Positions 8,742 to 17,324 are shown, counted from the first letter of the stretch. The stretch: 64,000 nucleotides of DNA from CAZWBR01 sp964632305 (GCA_964632305.1 CAZWBR010000002.1:90252-154251), one strand, 5' to 3'. A program made the numbers and translations. Notes: generated by a model from the letters alone, not told the origin.

Positions 8742-9443
8742 ATGCAGATTAAATCATTAGCCCTTTCTGTAATTGCCGGATCAATGGTCCTGGCCTCTTG
8801 CAACACTTCTAAAAGCTCCAAAGTTGAACTGAAAACTCTTGCCGACTCTGCAGCTTATGCCATCGGTGTCGATCTGGGAAACAATATTAAGAAAAACCTT
8901 CCGGAAGCTCCCGGCGGTAGTGATCTTAATCAGGATATTATTTTGGCCGCATTTACACAGGCTCTTAATGGCCAGGAATCACAAATTACGGCTGAACAGG
9001 CAAATGGTGTTACTCAAGACTATTTCATGAAAATGCAGGCTGCTGAAGGCGAAAAAAACAAAGAAGCCGGCATGAAATTTCTCGAAGAAAATGGCAAACG
9101 TGCTGAAGTAAAAACTACCGCCAGTGGTTTGCAATATGAAGTAATAAAAGAAGGTAACGGTGCAAAACCTACTGCTGAAGATCAGGTAAAAGTTCATTAT
9201 CATGGCACCACCATCGAAGGCAAAGTGTTCGACAGCTCAGTTGACCGTGGCGAACCGGTTGAATTTGGCCTGAACCAGGTTATCAAAGGATGGACCGAAG
9301 GACTTCAATTAATGTCTGTTGGTTCAAAATACAAATTGTATATCCCTTCTGAACTGGCTTATGGCGAAAACGCCGCAGGCCCGGATATCAAGCCTAATTC
9401 TACTTTGATTTTCGAAGTTGAATTACTCGATATTGTAAAATAA
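8742..9443 (+). CDS. FKBP-type peptidyl-prolyl isomerase lipoprotein
   Basis: A Mip/FkpA-like prolyl isomerase that probably assists folding in the periplasm or at the outer membrane. The 233-residue precursor has a lipoprotein signal with lipobox LASC (Cys20). Residues ~30-115 form the helical FKBP_N dimerisation domain, and ~120-233 the FKBP_C catalytic domain, with VKVHYHGTTIEGKVFDSS, VIKGWTEGLQLMSVGSKY and IPSELAYGENA. It stands alone between mnmD and the DUF3127 gene. Family and localisation are clear; clients are unknown. Confidence 0.94.
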   Translation: MQIKSLALSVIAGSMVLASCNTSKSSKVELKTLADSAAYAIGVDLGNNIKKNLPEAPGGSDLNQDIILAAFTQALNGQESQITAEQANGVTQDYFMKMQAAEGEKNKEAGMKFLEENGKRAEVKTTASGLQYEVIKEGNGAKPTAEDQVKVHYHGTTIEGKVFDSSVDRGEPVEFGLNQVIKGWTEGLQLMSVGSKYKLYIPSELAYGENAAGPDIKPNSTLIFEVELLDIVK

Positions 9444-9484
9444 TCATTTATAATTCATATTTTTGGGGATGTGTCCCCGCACCG

Positions 9485-9519
9485 AGACCCGGGAAGTTGG
9501 CACACAGCTTTCCGGGTCT
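9485..9519 (+). terminator. Hairpin after FKBP gene
   Basis: A 12-position stem (9485-9496 with 9508-9519, core AGACCCGG/CCGGGTCT, one mismatch) with an 11-nt loop. No T-run follows, so it may be a weak terminator or a leader structure of the DUF3127 gene 29 bp downstream. Confidence 0.5.
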
Positions 9520-9547
9520 TGTATCTCAACACAAAAAATTAAGGATT

Positions 9548-9916
9548 ATGAGCTTTAAAGTTAAGGGGAAGGTATTTGATATCCTTCCGTTACAAACCGG
9601 AACAAGTGCCAGAGGCGAATGGAAAAAACAGGATTTTGTGATCGAAACCGCCGACGATCAATTTCCTCGCAAGATCTGTTTCACACTGTTCAACGACAAG
9701 ATCGATATGATCAATGGCATTAGCAACAATAATGAGGTAGAAGTTTCGTTCAGTATCGAAGGACGCGAATACAACGGGAAATGGTTCCACAACATCAATG
9801 CTTTCCGAATTGATCGTCCTGTCCAACAGGAATCCGGAATACAATCTCCCCCTTTCACTCCTGATGATATCCCGTCAATGAGTGGAGGTTCCGACACCGA
9901 CGATCTGCCATTCTAA
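9548..9916 (+). CDS. DUF3127 OB-fold protein
   Basis: A 122-residue protein of the DUF3127 family, common in Bacteroidota. Residues 1-90 (FKVKGKVFDILPLQTG ... WKKQDFVIET ... ICFTLFNDKIDMI ... VEVSFSIEGREYNGKWFHNINAFRI) show the beta-strand pattern of an OB fold like single-stranded DNA-binding proteins. The tail is acidic and Pro/Ser-rich, ending DTDDLPF, which recalls the protein-docking acidic tip DDDIPF of SSB. I start at the ATG at 9548; an upstream TTG at 9497 would place the extension inside the preceding hairpin. Function is uncharacterised; a nucleic-acid role is inference. Confidence 0.85.
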   Translation: MSFKVKGKVFDILPLQTGTSARGEWKKQDFVIETADDQFPRKICFTLFNDKIDMINGISNNNEVEVSFSIEGREYNGKWFHNINAFRIDRPVQQESGIQSPPFTPDDIPSMSGGSDTDDLPF

Positions 9917-9931
9917 TCGGACGATAATAAA

Positions 9932-9962
9932 AAAAGCCTCCTTTTCGGGAGGCTTTTATTTT
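9932..9962. terminator. Bidirectional terminator between DUF3127 and Lrp genes
   Basis: A 10-bp stem (9932-9941 with 9948-9957, core AGCCTCC/GGAGGCT) with a 6-nt loop, flanked by an A-run and T-rich sequence. It separates convergent genes. Confidence 0.88.
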
Positions 9963-9978
9963 TACCTTAAGATAATCA

Positions 9979-10479
9979 CTATTTGATAGGGATCTGTCGT
10001 TTAAAATCCTGCTCCAACGAGATAAAGGTCTCTGTCCGCGCAATCCCGTCGATCGCCTGAAGATCGGTATCAATAATCTTCATCAAATGTTTATTGGTCT
10101 TGGTCTGTATCTTAATAAAGATGGCATACTGGCCGGTAGTATGATGACATTCTACCACCTCAGGAATCTCCTTTAATTGCTTCAACACCCTTCGGTCGAA
10201 GCTGGTCTTTTCAAGATATATTCCCATGTAAGCAGTTGTATTATAACCCAACTTCTGGGGACTCACAATAAACTCCGAACCGGTAACAACGCCCAGCGTA
10301 ATCAACCGTTGCACCCGCTGGTGAATAGCTGCTCCCGAAACCCCGCATTCTCTTGCAACTTCCAGAAAGGGAACACGCGCATTGTTCGTAATCAATTTTA
10401 ATATCTTCCGGTCAAGGTCATCTATTTGTACCGTCTGTTCTTTAAAATCTTCTTCTAATTCCAAATTGTTCTTTTTCAC
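9979..10479 (-). CDS. Lrp/AsnC family transcriptional regulator
   Basis: A 166-residue regulator of the feast/famine (Lrp/AsnC) family. Residues ~20-80 hold the AsnC-type helix-turn-helix (LDRKILKLITNNARVPFLEVA, then GVSGAAIHQRVQRLITLGVV), and ~90-160 the RAM ligand-binding and oligomerisation domain (PEVVECHHTTGQYAIFIKI). An ~18-residue acidic N-terminal extension precedes the HTH. It is a single gene with its own probable promoter; targets and ligand are unknown. Confidence 0.92.
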   Translation of the reverse strand: MKKNNLELEEDFKEQTVQIDDLDRKILKLITNNARVPFLEVARECGVSGAAIHQRVQRLITLGVVTGSEFIVSPQKLGYNTTAYMGIYLEKTSFDRRVLKQLKEIPEVVECHHTTGQYAIFIKIQTKTNKHLMKIIDTDLQAIDGIARTETFISLEQDFKRQIPIK

Positions 10480-10517
10480 GACACTTTCAATTTGTTATAA
10501 AATTGAGTAATTTTTTT

Positions 10518-10525
10518 CAAAATTA
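10518..10525 (-). promoter_or_regulatory. -7 element (TAATTTTG on minus) upstream of Lrp-like gene
   Basis: A perfect TAnnTTTG match on the minus strand, 38 bp upstream of the start codon at 10479. Confidence 0.5.
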
Positions 10526-10628
10526 TAACTTTTTCTTAAAAGCAATAACTATCATAGGAAAATTTTACACCTTCTATTGACAAAATAATCAATTTACTGA
10601 AGGTATTGTCCCAAATAATGCTTCTCCG

Positions 10629-11867
10629 CTAATTTTTCGCTATCGACTTGAAATCGTTGCCCGAAGGATTCTGGAATACACGCAAATCAAATTCAGGCAT
10701 CATGGCCAATATATGATCCACAATTTCGGCCTGTATCGCCTCGTAAAGATTGGTCTGCTGTTCTCTGCTAAAAACAATATATTCCAGCGGAAGCCCCCGA
10801 TCGGTCGATTGAAGGTAACGAACCACCAGGGTCATCTCGGTATGGGTCTTCGGATGAATCCATAAGTAAGCTTCAATGTAATTGCGGAAGGCACATAAAT
10901 TGGTTGGCGTCTGTCTCAAAGTATCGACCCAGTCGGGAAAAGCCGGATCGTTCTCGCGCCTTAATGCGATATAGCGTTTAACGACAGGAAAATCAGCGAT
11001 CCGTTGCAAAAACTGTTCATCACAGAATTTCACCCCGTTCATATCGATAAATACGGAACGCTGAATGCGCCTCCCGCCCGATTCCTGCATCCCGATCCAG
11101 TTGGTAACCGATTCAGTCACCAACGAATAGGTCGGGATTGACGTGATGGTTTTATCCCAATTCTGAACTTTAACCGTCGTGAGCGAAATATCCTCGACCG
11201 TTCCGTCAACATTGAACTTCGGCACCGTGATCCAGTCGCCTGGCTTCACCATCTTATTGGCCGCCAACTGGATACTGGCGACCAATCCCAGGATCGGATC
11301 GCGAAAAACCAACATCAGAACGGCAGCCATGGCTCCCAAACCGGTAAAGAGCTTGCTCGGATTTTGACCCACCAGCACCGAAACAATCATTATCCCTCCA
11401 ATAAAATAGATCAGGATCTTGACCAATTGAAGATAACCTTTAATCGGGCGTTCCGCCGAAAACGAGTAGGTGTTGTAAATATCCTGAGAGGCATCGAGAA
11501 AACGGTTGAAAGCGGTGATCACCACGATCATAATATAAATCTTGGCTACACCTTTAATCGCGGCAGGCAACCAGGTCAGGTCCTCAGCGCCAAAACCGGC
11601 CATACTATAAATCAGTACCGCGGGAACCAGGTGAGCCAGAACATGAAATACTTTATGAGCATAAAGCACATCGTCCCATTGCCCCTTGGTATGGGCAATC
11701 AGGTGACCGATAATCCTGACAAAAACCTTCCGCAGTAAATAAAACAACAACAGGGCCGAAATGCCCATCCCGATAAAAATGGTTAAGGCAGCCATGTATA
11801 TCGCCATCCGGGGAAAGAAATTATAACTCAGGAATAACTCTTTCAAATAATCATAAAGTGCTGTCAT
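10629..11867 (-). CDS. YbdG-type mechanosensitive ion channel (MscS family)
   Basis: A 412-residue MscS-superfamily channel whose length and layout match E. coli YbdG (miniconductance channel). About five membrane segments occupy residues 15-195, with the pore-lining helix near KLFTGLGAMAAVLMLVFRDPILGLVASIQL, followed by the MscS beta domain (MVKPGDWITVPKFNVDGTVEDISLTTVKV) and a ~130-residue C-terminal cytoplasmic part. Such channels open on membrane tension to protect against osmotic downshock. Transcribed divergently from the M64 peptidase gene. Confidence 0.92.
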   Translation of the reverse strand: MTALYDYLKELFLSYNFFPRMAIYMAALTIFIGMGISALLLFYLLRKVFVRIIGHLIAHTKGQWDDVLYAHKVFHVLAHLVPAVLIYSMAGFGAEDLTWLPAAIKGVAKIYIMIVVITAFNRFLDASQDIYNTYSFSAERPIKGYLQLVKILIYFIGGIMIVSVLVGQNPSKLFTGLGAMAAVLMLVFRDPILGLVASIQLAANKMVKPGDWITVPKFNVDGTVEDISLTTVKVQNWDKTITSIPTYSLVTESVTNWIGMQESGGRRIQRSVFIDMNGVKFCDEQFLQRIADFPVVKRYIALRRENDPAFPDWVDTLRQTPTNLCAFRNYIEAYLWIHPKTHTEMTLVVRYLQSTDRGLPLEYIVFSREQQTNLYEAIQAEIVDHILAMMPEFDLRVFQNPSGNDFKSIAKN

Positions 11868-11896
11868 AAATTCTGTTTTCTGTTTTTCGAATTCTT

Positions 11897-11921
11897 TATC
11901 TTTGAACCTTTCGCAAAATTA
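11897..11921. promoter_or_regulatory. Divergent -7 elements between MscS-like and M64 genes
   Basis: TATCTTTG at 11897-11904 on the plus strand suits the M64 gene. CAAAATTA at 11914-11921, read as TAATTTTG on the minus strand, suits the channel gene. Both are perfect TAnnTTTG matches in the 75-bp divergent spacer. Confidence 0.55.
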
Positions 11922-11942
11922 ATGAAAGGAGATTTGATTACC

Positions 11943-13220
11943 ATGAGAAAGTTATTCACTGTTATTTCTTTGCTGCTTTTTACCCTGCCCACCTGGGCAA
12001 ACCCCGTTTTCGAGACCTACTTCACCGACGGGGTCCTTCGCTTCGATTGCCTCCTTTCGGGAAACAACCTGACGACCAATGTTTTACCAACAGAGATGAA
12101 ATATGAGCCCATCTGGGGCGGTTCAAAAACCAACATGGTCGATGCCCAAGACTTTGGCACCTTTCGCTTCCTCGTCTTCAACAACAGTGACCAGACCCTG
12201 ATCTTCTCGCGCGGCTTCTCCCCTATCTTCCAGGAATGGCAAGCCACAGCCGAGGCCAAGACCCTCTCCCGCGCTTTCGAACAGGTAATCCGGTTCCCCT
12301 TCCCGAAACAAACGGTTAAACTGGTGATCGAACGTCGCGCCCGCGACGGCCAATTCGAAGCCATCTTCACCACCACCATCAACCCAACCAACTATTTTAT
12401 CCTCCGTGAGAAGCCCGAACAGGTTGAACAGGTGATGGTCCTCGACTCGGGCGATCCCGCGCACAAGATCGATATCGCTTTTCTGGCCGAAGGGTATACC
12501 GTTGCCGAAATGGACAAGTTTATCTCCGATGTCCGCCGCCTTACCGATTCCCTGTTTACGGTAGCCCCCTACTCTGAAATGAAAAGCTACTTTAATATCC
12601 GAGCGTTAAAAACCCCTTCCAACGATTCGGGAACGGATATTCCCGGCGAAGGAACCTATGCCAATACAACCTTTAACAGCACGTTTTACACTTTCGACAT
12701 CTCGCGTTACCTCACCACTTCAAACCTGAAAACGATCCACGACATGGTTGCTTCGGTTCCTTACGACCAGATTTTTGTACTGGTTAATTCATCGCGGTAC
12801 GGTGGAGGCGGCTTTTACAACTTCCTGAATGTAGGCTCGTCAGATCATGCCCTTTCGGCCAAGGTACTGATCCATGAAATCGGTCACGGCTTTGCCGGTT
12901 TGGGCGACGAATACTACACCTCCGAGGTGGCTTACGAAGATTATTACAATCTGAAGGTTGAGCCCTGGGAGCCCAACCTCACCACCTTGGTCGATTTCAG
13001 TTCCAAATGGAAAACGATGATCGACAAATCGACCCCCGTTCCCACCCCGCGCGGGGCAGGCTACTCGGCTAAGGTAGGCGTTTTCGAGGGGGGCGGCTAT
13101 ATGACCAAAGGTATTTACAGCCCGATGGAAGATTGCCGCATGAAATCGAACGGCCCCAACTACTTCTGCCCCGTCTGCCAAAAAGCCATCCGCGAAACTA
13201 TCCTGCTCAACACGAAATAG
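11943..13220 (+). CDS. Secreted M64-family metallopeptidase
   Basis: A 425-residue secreted zinc peptidase of family M64, named for the Clostridium ramosum IgA protease. A signal peptide (MRKLFTVISLLLFTLPTWA) is followed by an N-terminal beta domain (~25-150) and the catalytic domain, with the zinc site HEIGHGFAGLGDEYY near residue 308. PVCQKAIRETIL closes the protein. I choose the ATG at 11943: AAAGGAG lies 11 bases upstream and the signal peptide begins there. An in-frame ATG at 11922 would add seven residues and sits only 17 bases past the -7 box. Codon use looks more GC-rich than in comEC. The substrate is unknown; IgA cleavage should not be assumed. Confidence 0.9.
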   Translation: MRKLFTVISLLLFTLPTWANPVFETYFTDGVLRFDCLLSGNNLTTNVLPTEMKYEPIWGGSKTNMVDAQDFGTFRFLVFNNSDQTLIFSRGFSPIFQEWQATAEAKTLSRAFEQVIRFPFPKQTVKLVIERRARDGQFEAIFTTTINPTNYFILREKPEQVEQVMVLDSGDPAHKIDIAFLAEGYTVAEMDKFISDVRRLTDSLFTVAPYSEMKSYFNIRALKTPSNDSGTDIPGEGTYANTTFNSTFYTFDISRYLTTSNLKTIHDMVASVPYDQIFVLVNSSRYGGGGFYNFLNVGSSDHALSAKVLIHEIGHGFAGLGDEYYTSEVAYEDYYNLKVEPWEPNLTTLVDFSSKWKTMIDKSTPVPTPRGAGYSAKVGVFEGGGYMTKGIYSPMEDCRMKSNGPNYFCPVCQKAIRETILLNTK

Positions 13221-13259
13221 CGCTTTAGGAATAAAAACATACGCGGGAGTTTTCCCGGT

Positions 13260-13300
13260 AACGGGGGTCTGAAATCAATTCAGGCCCCCGTTATTTTTTT
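13260..13300 (+). terminator. Strong terminator after M64 peptidase
   Basis: A 14-bp stem (13260-13273 with 13279-13292, core AACGGGGG/CCCCCGTT, one G-T pair) with a 5-nt loop, followed by a T-run at 13294-13300. Confidence 0.92.
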
Positions 13301-13407
13301 GGGCACTCGGAAGCTGTGGCGGGAAGCGCCAAAACCATCAGAATGATATTCCCGACACATTATTTCGTAACTACCTCAAGTTCCCTCAAAACCGATTAAA
13401 AATCACC

Positions 13408-13450
13408 TAAAAGAGGAGGTGTATTTGAAACTACACCCCCTCCTTTTTCT
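13408..13450 (-). terminator. Terminator-like hairpin downstream of PepSY-type gene
   Basis: The stem GGAGGTGTA pairs with TACACC...CTCC, with a 2-nt bulge and loop TTTGAAAC. It is flanked by A- and T-rich runs just past the leftward gene's stop at 13469. Confidence 0.6.
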
Positions 13451-13468
13451 TAAATTCCTTGGATACGT

Positions 13469-13993
13469 CTATTTTATCATCAAAAGGATGATGGAGAACA
13501 CGATCCCGATCCCGGCCAAAATCAAACCGCGACGAAACGATTTGGATCGTGGCTTGAACATCCAGAACGACGAGATGGCCATAAAAAACAACAGGAGTCC
13601 AAAAATGGTGGTGAACCAGTGAACGGCACCGTTGTTGCCCGCTTTATGCAGGAGTGTAAACTTGTTGAACGGGAAAGCCAGCTCTTTGACCGTGACAACG
13701 GCCTCCCCGGTTGATTTGTTGTACGATCCGCCCTGGAAATAAAGAATATCGCCCTCTGTTTTGTCTGTTTTCACCTCGCGCAGCCGTAATTCCCTTCCCA
13801 GATCGGCATCTGAAAGGTTCGGGGCCAATTGGCGTTCCATCTTCTTCTCCTGTTTCATAAAATCGGTACCCCGATAGATCAGCACGATCCCGCTCAGCGA
13901 ATAAATAATCGTGAGACCAACCAGGAAAAAGCCAATATCACGGTGCAGCGCCCGCATGACCCGGGCAATCGGATTGTTTTCATTCTTTCCCAT
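13469..13993 (-). CDS. PepSY-associated membrane protein
   Basis: A 174-residue membrane protein resembling small PepSY-associated TM proteins of Bacteroidota. Residues ~10-40 (RALHRDIGFFLVGLTIIYSLSGIVLIYRG) are the first membrane helix with a conserved HRDIG start; a soluble PepSY-like region follows (DILYFQGGSYNKSTGEAVVTVKELAFPFNKFTLLHKAG); two C-terminal helices contain HWFTTIFGLLLFFMAISSFWMF. I start at the ATG at 13993 because the additional 26 residues available upstream do not resemble the family. Related larger proteins sit with iron uptake genes, but none adjoins this one. Function is unknown. Confidence 0.78.
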   Translation of the reverse strand: MGKNENNPIARVMRALHRDIGFFLVGLTIIYSLSGIVLIYRGTDFMKQEKKMERQLAPNLSDADLGRELRLREVKTDKTEGDILYFQGGSYNKSTGEAVVTVKELAFPFNKFTLLHKAGNNGAVHWFTTIFGLLLFFMAISSFWMFKPRSKSFRRGLILAGIGIVFSIILLMIK

Positions 13994-14267
13994 AATCTTA
14001 AGTTTATTGCGGCTGAATATAGTCAATATTAATATAATAGAAAATTCTTCAACCCCAATCATGGAAATCATCCAAACACTCTTTTCACAATATATTCGAA
14101 ACCTTTTTCATTCTCCAAATGGTCTGACCAGGATCGGGTTATCCCAAATCAATCCTAAAATGACCAATCCTCCAACTATTTTCATTTGGGATTTAAATCA
14201 AACAACCCCATCTGAATAAAATCTCTGAAAAAGTTTCCCGGGCAATTTTATATTAGTCACAAATTGC

Positions 14268-14275
14268 TATTTTTG
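14268..14275 (+). promoter_or_regulatory. -7 element (TATTTTTG) upstream of hybrid kinase
   Basis: A perfect TAnnTTTG match. If used, it gives the kinase message a leader of about 165 nt that includes the palindrome at 14295 and the hairpin at 14389. Confidence 0.45.
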
Positions 14276-14388
14276 GCTGAAGCTATTGCCGGCCATGCCG
14301 GCATTGGCATTAGGTAAAAGGTAGTTTTTAGAGTAGTAATACGATTTTATTGAAGGGTCAGTTATTTTAGTCAATCCGCAACTAAAGT

Positions 14389-14414
14389 AACGGGGGTATT
14401 GACACACCCCCGTT
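14389..14414 (+). promoter_or_regulatory. Leader hairpin before hybrid sensor kinase
   Basis: A perfect 9-bp stem, AACGGGGGT (14389-14397) with ACCCCCGTT (14406-14414), and an 8-nt loop. It ends 33 bases before the start codon and lacks a T-run. It shares its AACGGGGG arm with the terminator at 13260. It could be a leader control element or the end of a short upstream transcript. Confidence 0.5.
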
Positions 14415-14447
14415 AAGCTTTACTGCTCAAACAATCTGCCTTATTAC

Positions 14448-17324
14448 ATGCTGATTAATCTTGATTTATTTCTAAACAAAATGTATCCGACCACGGAGAA
14501 TAATCCTGTATTGGAGATGGCTGATGCAACGGTTTGCTTCAGCGACCTCTTCGACGTTGAAGAACTTCAACGGATGCAGGATCTTTTTGCCCAAGCCAAT
14601 GGGGTTGCTTCCCTGATCACTTTTCCCGACGGGACCCCCATTACCCAACCCAGTCACGACTGCCGGTTCTGCAGCAATATTGCCCGGGAAGCAATTAACG
14701 GCGAGGCAAAAAAAGTCAGATTGGATATCTTGCTGGATCAGCACGATGTGGTTTGCCCGGTATATAAAACCTGCGCCAGGGCAGGATTGTGGGATGCGTC
14801 AACCCCCATTGCAGTCAATGGAAACCACCTGGCCACGTGGCTGATCGGACAAATCGACGGTCCGACACTGGGTGCTGCTAACGGGACCGGAGATTTACAT
14901 ACCCTAAAGTTCCGAAAGATCGCCGAGATGCTCTCCGTTTTCGCCAACCAACTATCGGAGAAAGCCTACAATAATCTACAGCTTAAGAATATAATTGCAG
15001 AAAAGGAACGCCTCAACGAGCAACTGCGTAAAAGCGAAGAGCGTTACCGTCTGATCCTGAACGCCTCGCCCGACAACATCAGCATTACCGATTTGCAGGG
15101 CCGCTTCCTGATGCTATCACAAGGGGCACTGAAGATGTTTGGGTTTAAGAGCCCCGAGAAGGTGATTGGCAAGTCAATTATCGATTTTATTATCCCGGAA
15201 GAAAGAGAACGGGTTATTGAAGATATAGGATTGATGTTCCAGGGCTTAAAAATAGGTCCTGCCGAATATCGTGCCATCCATCCCGACGGCAGAATCATTG
15301 AAATCGAAGTCAATTCTGAATTCCTGCGCGACCAGGACGGGACACCCTACAATATGATTCATATTGTCCGCGACATCGGGATACGTAAAGAAGCTGAAAA
15401 AAAGATCCTGGCCAATGAAGCCAAATACGGGAAAATGATGGCCAACATCGGCGACGTGATTGCCATCATGGATAAGGATGGAATTGCCCGGTACAAGAGC
15501 CCCAATGTTGAAAAATGGTTCGGATGGAAACCCGAAGAATTGGTAGGAAACATCGCCTGGCAATATATCCATCCCGGAGACCAGGAAATGGTCTTAAAGT
15601 CGTTTGATGAATTTATAAAACAACCGAACAGCACGACAACCATCGAATTTCGTTACCGTTGCAAGGACGGCGCCTATAAATGGATTTCCTTTACCGGAAA
15701 TAATCTGATCCACGACCCTCACATACAGGGGATACTGGGAAATTACCACGATATCTCCAAACGCAAAGCGATTGAAACAGCCCTGCGTAAAAGCGAGGAA
15801 AAATACCGCCTGATTTTCGAAAACTCCCCAGTGGGCGTTTTATCATTTGATGGTCATGGGGAAATAGTCGCATGTAACGACAGTTTTGCCCGAATAATCG
15901 GAAGCCCAAAAGAGATATTAATTGGTCTCGACATGTTGAGTTTACCTGACGAAAAAGTCGTAATGGAAATCAAGAAATCCCTTCAGGGAGAAACAGGACA
16001 TTTTGAGGGTTATTACCACTCTTTCACTTCCGATAAAGTAACCATTATCAGAGCGCTGTTTGCCCCTATTATAATGGAGGATTGTTCGGTTTGCGGGGCA
16101 GTTGGCATTATCGAAGATATCTCGGAGCGGATAAAAGCAGTAGTGGAATTAAAGAAAGCCAGGGAAAAAGCAGAGGAGAGCGACCGGCTGAAGACCGCCT
16201 TCCTCTCCAACATGAGCCACGAGATCAGAACTCCGATGAACGGGATACTGGGCTTCAGCGATCTGCTAAAAAACCCAAAGTTAACCGGTAAAGAACAACA
16301 GGAATATATCAGCATCATCGAGAAGAGCGGCGAAAGAATGCTCAACATCATCAATGACATCATTGATATTTCCAGGATAGAGGCCGGGCACATGGAAGTT
16401 CTGATTACCGAAACCAACATTGCCGAACTCCTCCAATTCATCAGTAAATTTTTTCAACCCGAGGCCAGGCTAAAAAGGATTAAGCTCTACTCGCCGAACC
16501 TTACTACCGATGAAGCGTTAATCGTTAATACAGATAAACAAAAGCTGAATGCCATCCTGATCAATCTGGTCAAAAATGCCATTAAGTTTACCTCCAACGG
16601 TCTGATCGAATTTGGGTACCGGAAAACAGAGAACGATCTTCTTTTCTATGTTAAAGATACGGGAAGAGGAATTCCCGAATCGAAAAAAAGCATCATCTTC
16701 GAAAGGTTCCGCCAAGGCAATGAACAATCTAACCGCGATTACGAAGGCGCCGGCCTGGGATTAGCCATTTCAAAAGCTTATGCAGAAATGCTGGGAGGCC
16801 GCATATGGGTTGAAAGCGAACCGGAAAAGGGCTCGGTCTTCAGCTTCACCATCCCTCTCAATAAAGAACATGAGGAAAAAATCGACCTCGTGTCAGATAG
16901 AGACGAAAACGAAATAGAAATAAATATCATGAAAAACCTCAAAATTTTAATCGCTGAAGACGATGAGGTTACAGAAATGCTCATCGGCAAGGTTGCCGGA
17001 TCGTTTGGAAAAGAGATTATTAATGTCAGAAAAGGAACCGACGCGATTGAGGCCTGCCGAAAAAACCCGGATATTGATTTGATTTTAATGGACATTAAAA
17101 TGCCCGGGCTCGATGGTTATGAAGCCACCCGCCAGATCCGTAAATTCAACGAAGAGGTGATTATCATTGCCCAAACCGCTTATGCCCTGTCGGGTGACAG
17201 GGAACAAGCCCAACTGGCCGGCTGCAATGAGTATATCTCCAAGCCGATCAACCTGGCTCTGCTGACCGAGTTGTTGAGAAAATATTCCCTAAAAAAGGAA
17301 ATCAGGCTAGGAGCCCAAAGCTGA
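14448..17324 (+). CDS. Hybrid sensor histidine kinase: PocR, three PAS, HisKA, HATPase, receiver
   Basis: A 958-residue soluble hybrid kinase without signal peptide or membrane segment, so it senses an intracellular signal. Residues ~33-165 form a PocR-type ligand-binding domain (VASLITFPDGTPITQPS, Cys-rich CRFCSNIAREAI, then VCPVYKTCARAGLWD). Three PAS domains follow at ~195-316, 320-440 and 445-565, the first with the RLILNASPDNISITD start. HisKA carries the phospho-acceptor His591 in SNMSHEIRTPMNG; the HATPase has ILINLVKNAIKFT, DTGRGIPESK and GAGLGLAISKAY; the C-terminal receiver (~825-945) has Asp882 in LILMDIKMPG and Lys in YISKPI. No DNA-binding partner adjoins, so output must reach a separate protein. 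An alternative start is the ATG at 14481. Confidence 0.93.
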   Translation: MLINLDLFLNKMYPTTENNPVLEMADATVCFSDLFDVEELQRMQDLFAQANGVASLITFPDGTPITQPSHDCRFCSNIAREAINGEAKKVRLDILLDQHDVVCPVYKTCARAGLWDASTPIAVNGNHLATWLIGQIDGPTLGAANGTGDLHTLKFRKIAEMLSVFANQLSEKAYNNLQLKNIIAEKERLNEQLRKSEERYRLILNASPDNISITDLQGRFLMLSQGALKMFGFKSPEKVIGKSIIDFIIPEERERVIEDIGLMFQGLKIGPAEYRAIHPDGRIIEIEVNSEFLRDQDGTPYNMIHIVRDIGIRKEAEKKILANEAKYGKMMANIGDVIAIMDKDGIARYKSPNVEKWFGWKPEELVGNIAWQYIHPGDQEMVLKSFDEFIKQPNSTTTIEFRYRCKDGAYKWISFTGNNLIHDPHIQGILGNYHDISKRKAIETALRKSEEKYRLIFENSPVGVLSFDGHGEIVACNDSFARIIGSPKEILIGLDMLSLPDEKVVMEIKKSLQGETGHFEGYYHSFTSDKVTIIRALFAPIIMEDCSVCGAVGIIEDISERIKAVVELKKAREKAEESDRLKTAFLSNMSHEIRTPMNGILGFSDLLKNPKLTGKEQQEYISIIEKSGERMLNIINDIIDISRIEAGHMEVLITETNIAELLQFISKFFQPEARLKRIKLYSPNLTTDEALIVNTDKQKLNAILINLVKNAIKFTSNGLIEFGYRKTENDLLFYVKDTGRGIPESKKSIIFERFRQGNEQSNRDYEGAGLGLAISKAYAEMLGGRIWVESEPEKGSVFSFTIPLNKEHEEKIDLVSDRDENEIEINIMKNLKILIAEDDEVTEMLIGKVAGSFGKEIINVRKGTDAIEACRKNPDIDLILMDIKMPGLDGYEATRQIRKFNEEVIIIAQTAYALSGDREQAQLAGCNEYISKPINLALLTELLRKYSLKKEIRLGAQS

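Larger units (their letters stand above)
13994..14447. other. Intergenic region and leader of the PocR hybrid kinase
   Basis: No convincing gene. The half nearest the PepSY-type gene is AT-rich. A TATTTTTG -7 element lies at 14268-14275, followed by a perfect 10-bp palindrome ATGCCGGCAT at 14295-14304, itself within a doubled TGCCGGC. A strong hairpin at 14389-14414 precedes the kinase start. Confidence 0.7.

Noticed and set aside
12017..12464. Two antisense frames of 113-124 codons inside the M64 gene
   Set aside because: They arise from the GC-rich third positions of the real gene; the M64 frame has a signal peptide and a catalytic motif.
13911..14219. Plus-strand open frame of 102 codons overlapping the PepSY-type gene start
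   Set aside because: Its first third is antisense to the PepSY-type gene and the rest is low-complexity AT-rich sequence with no family resemblance.
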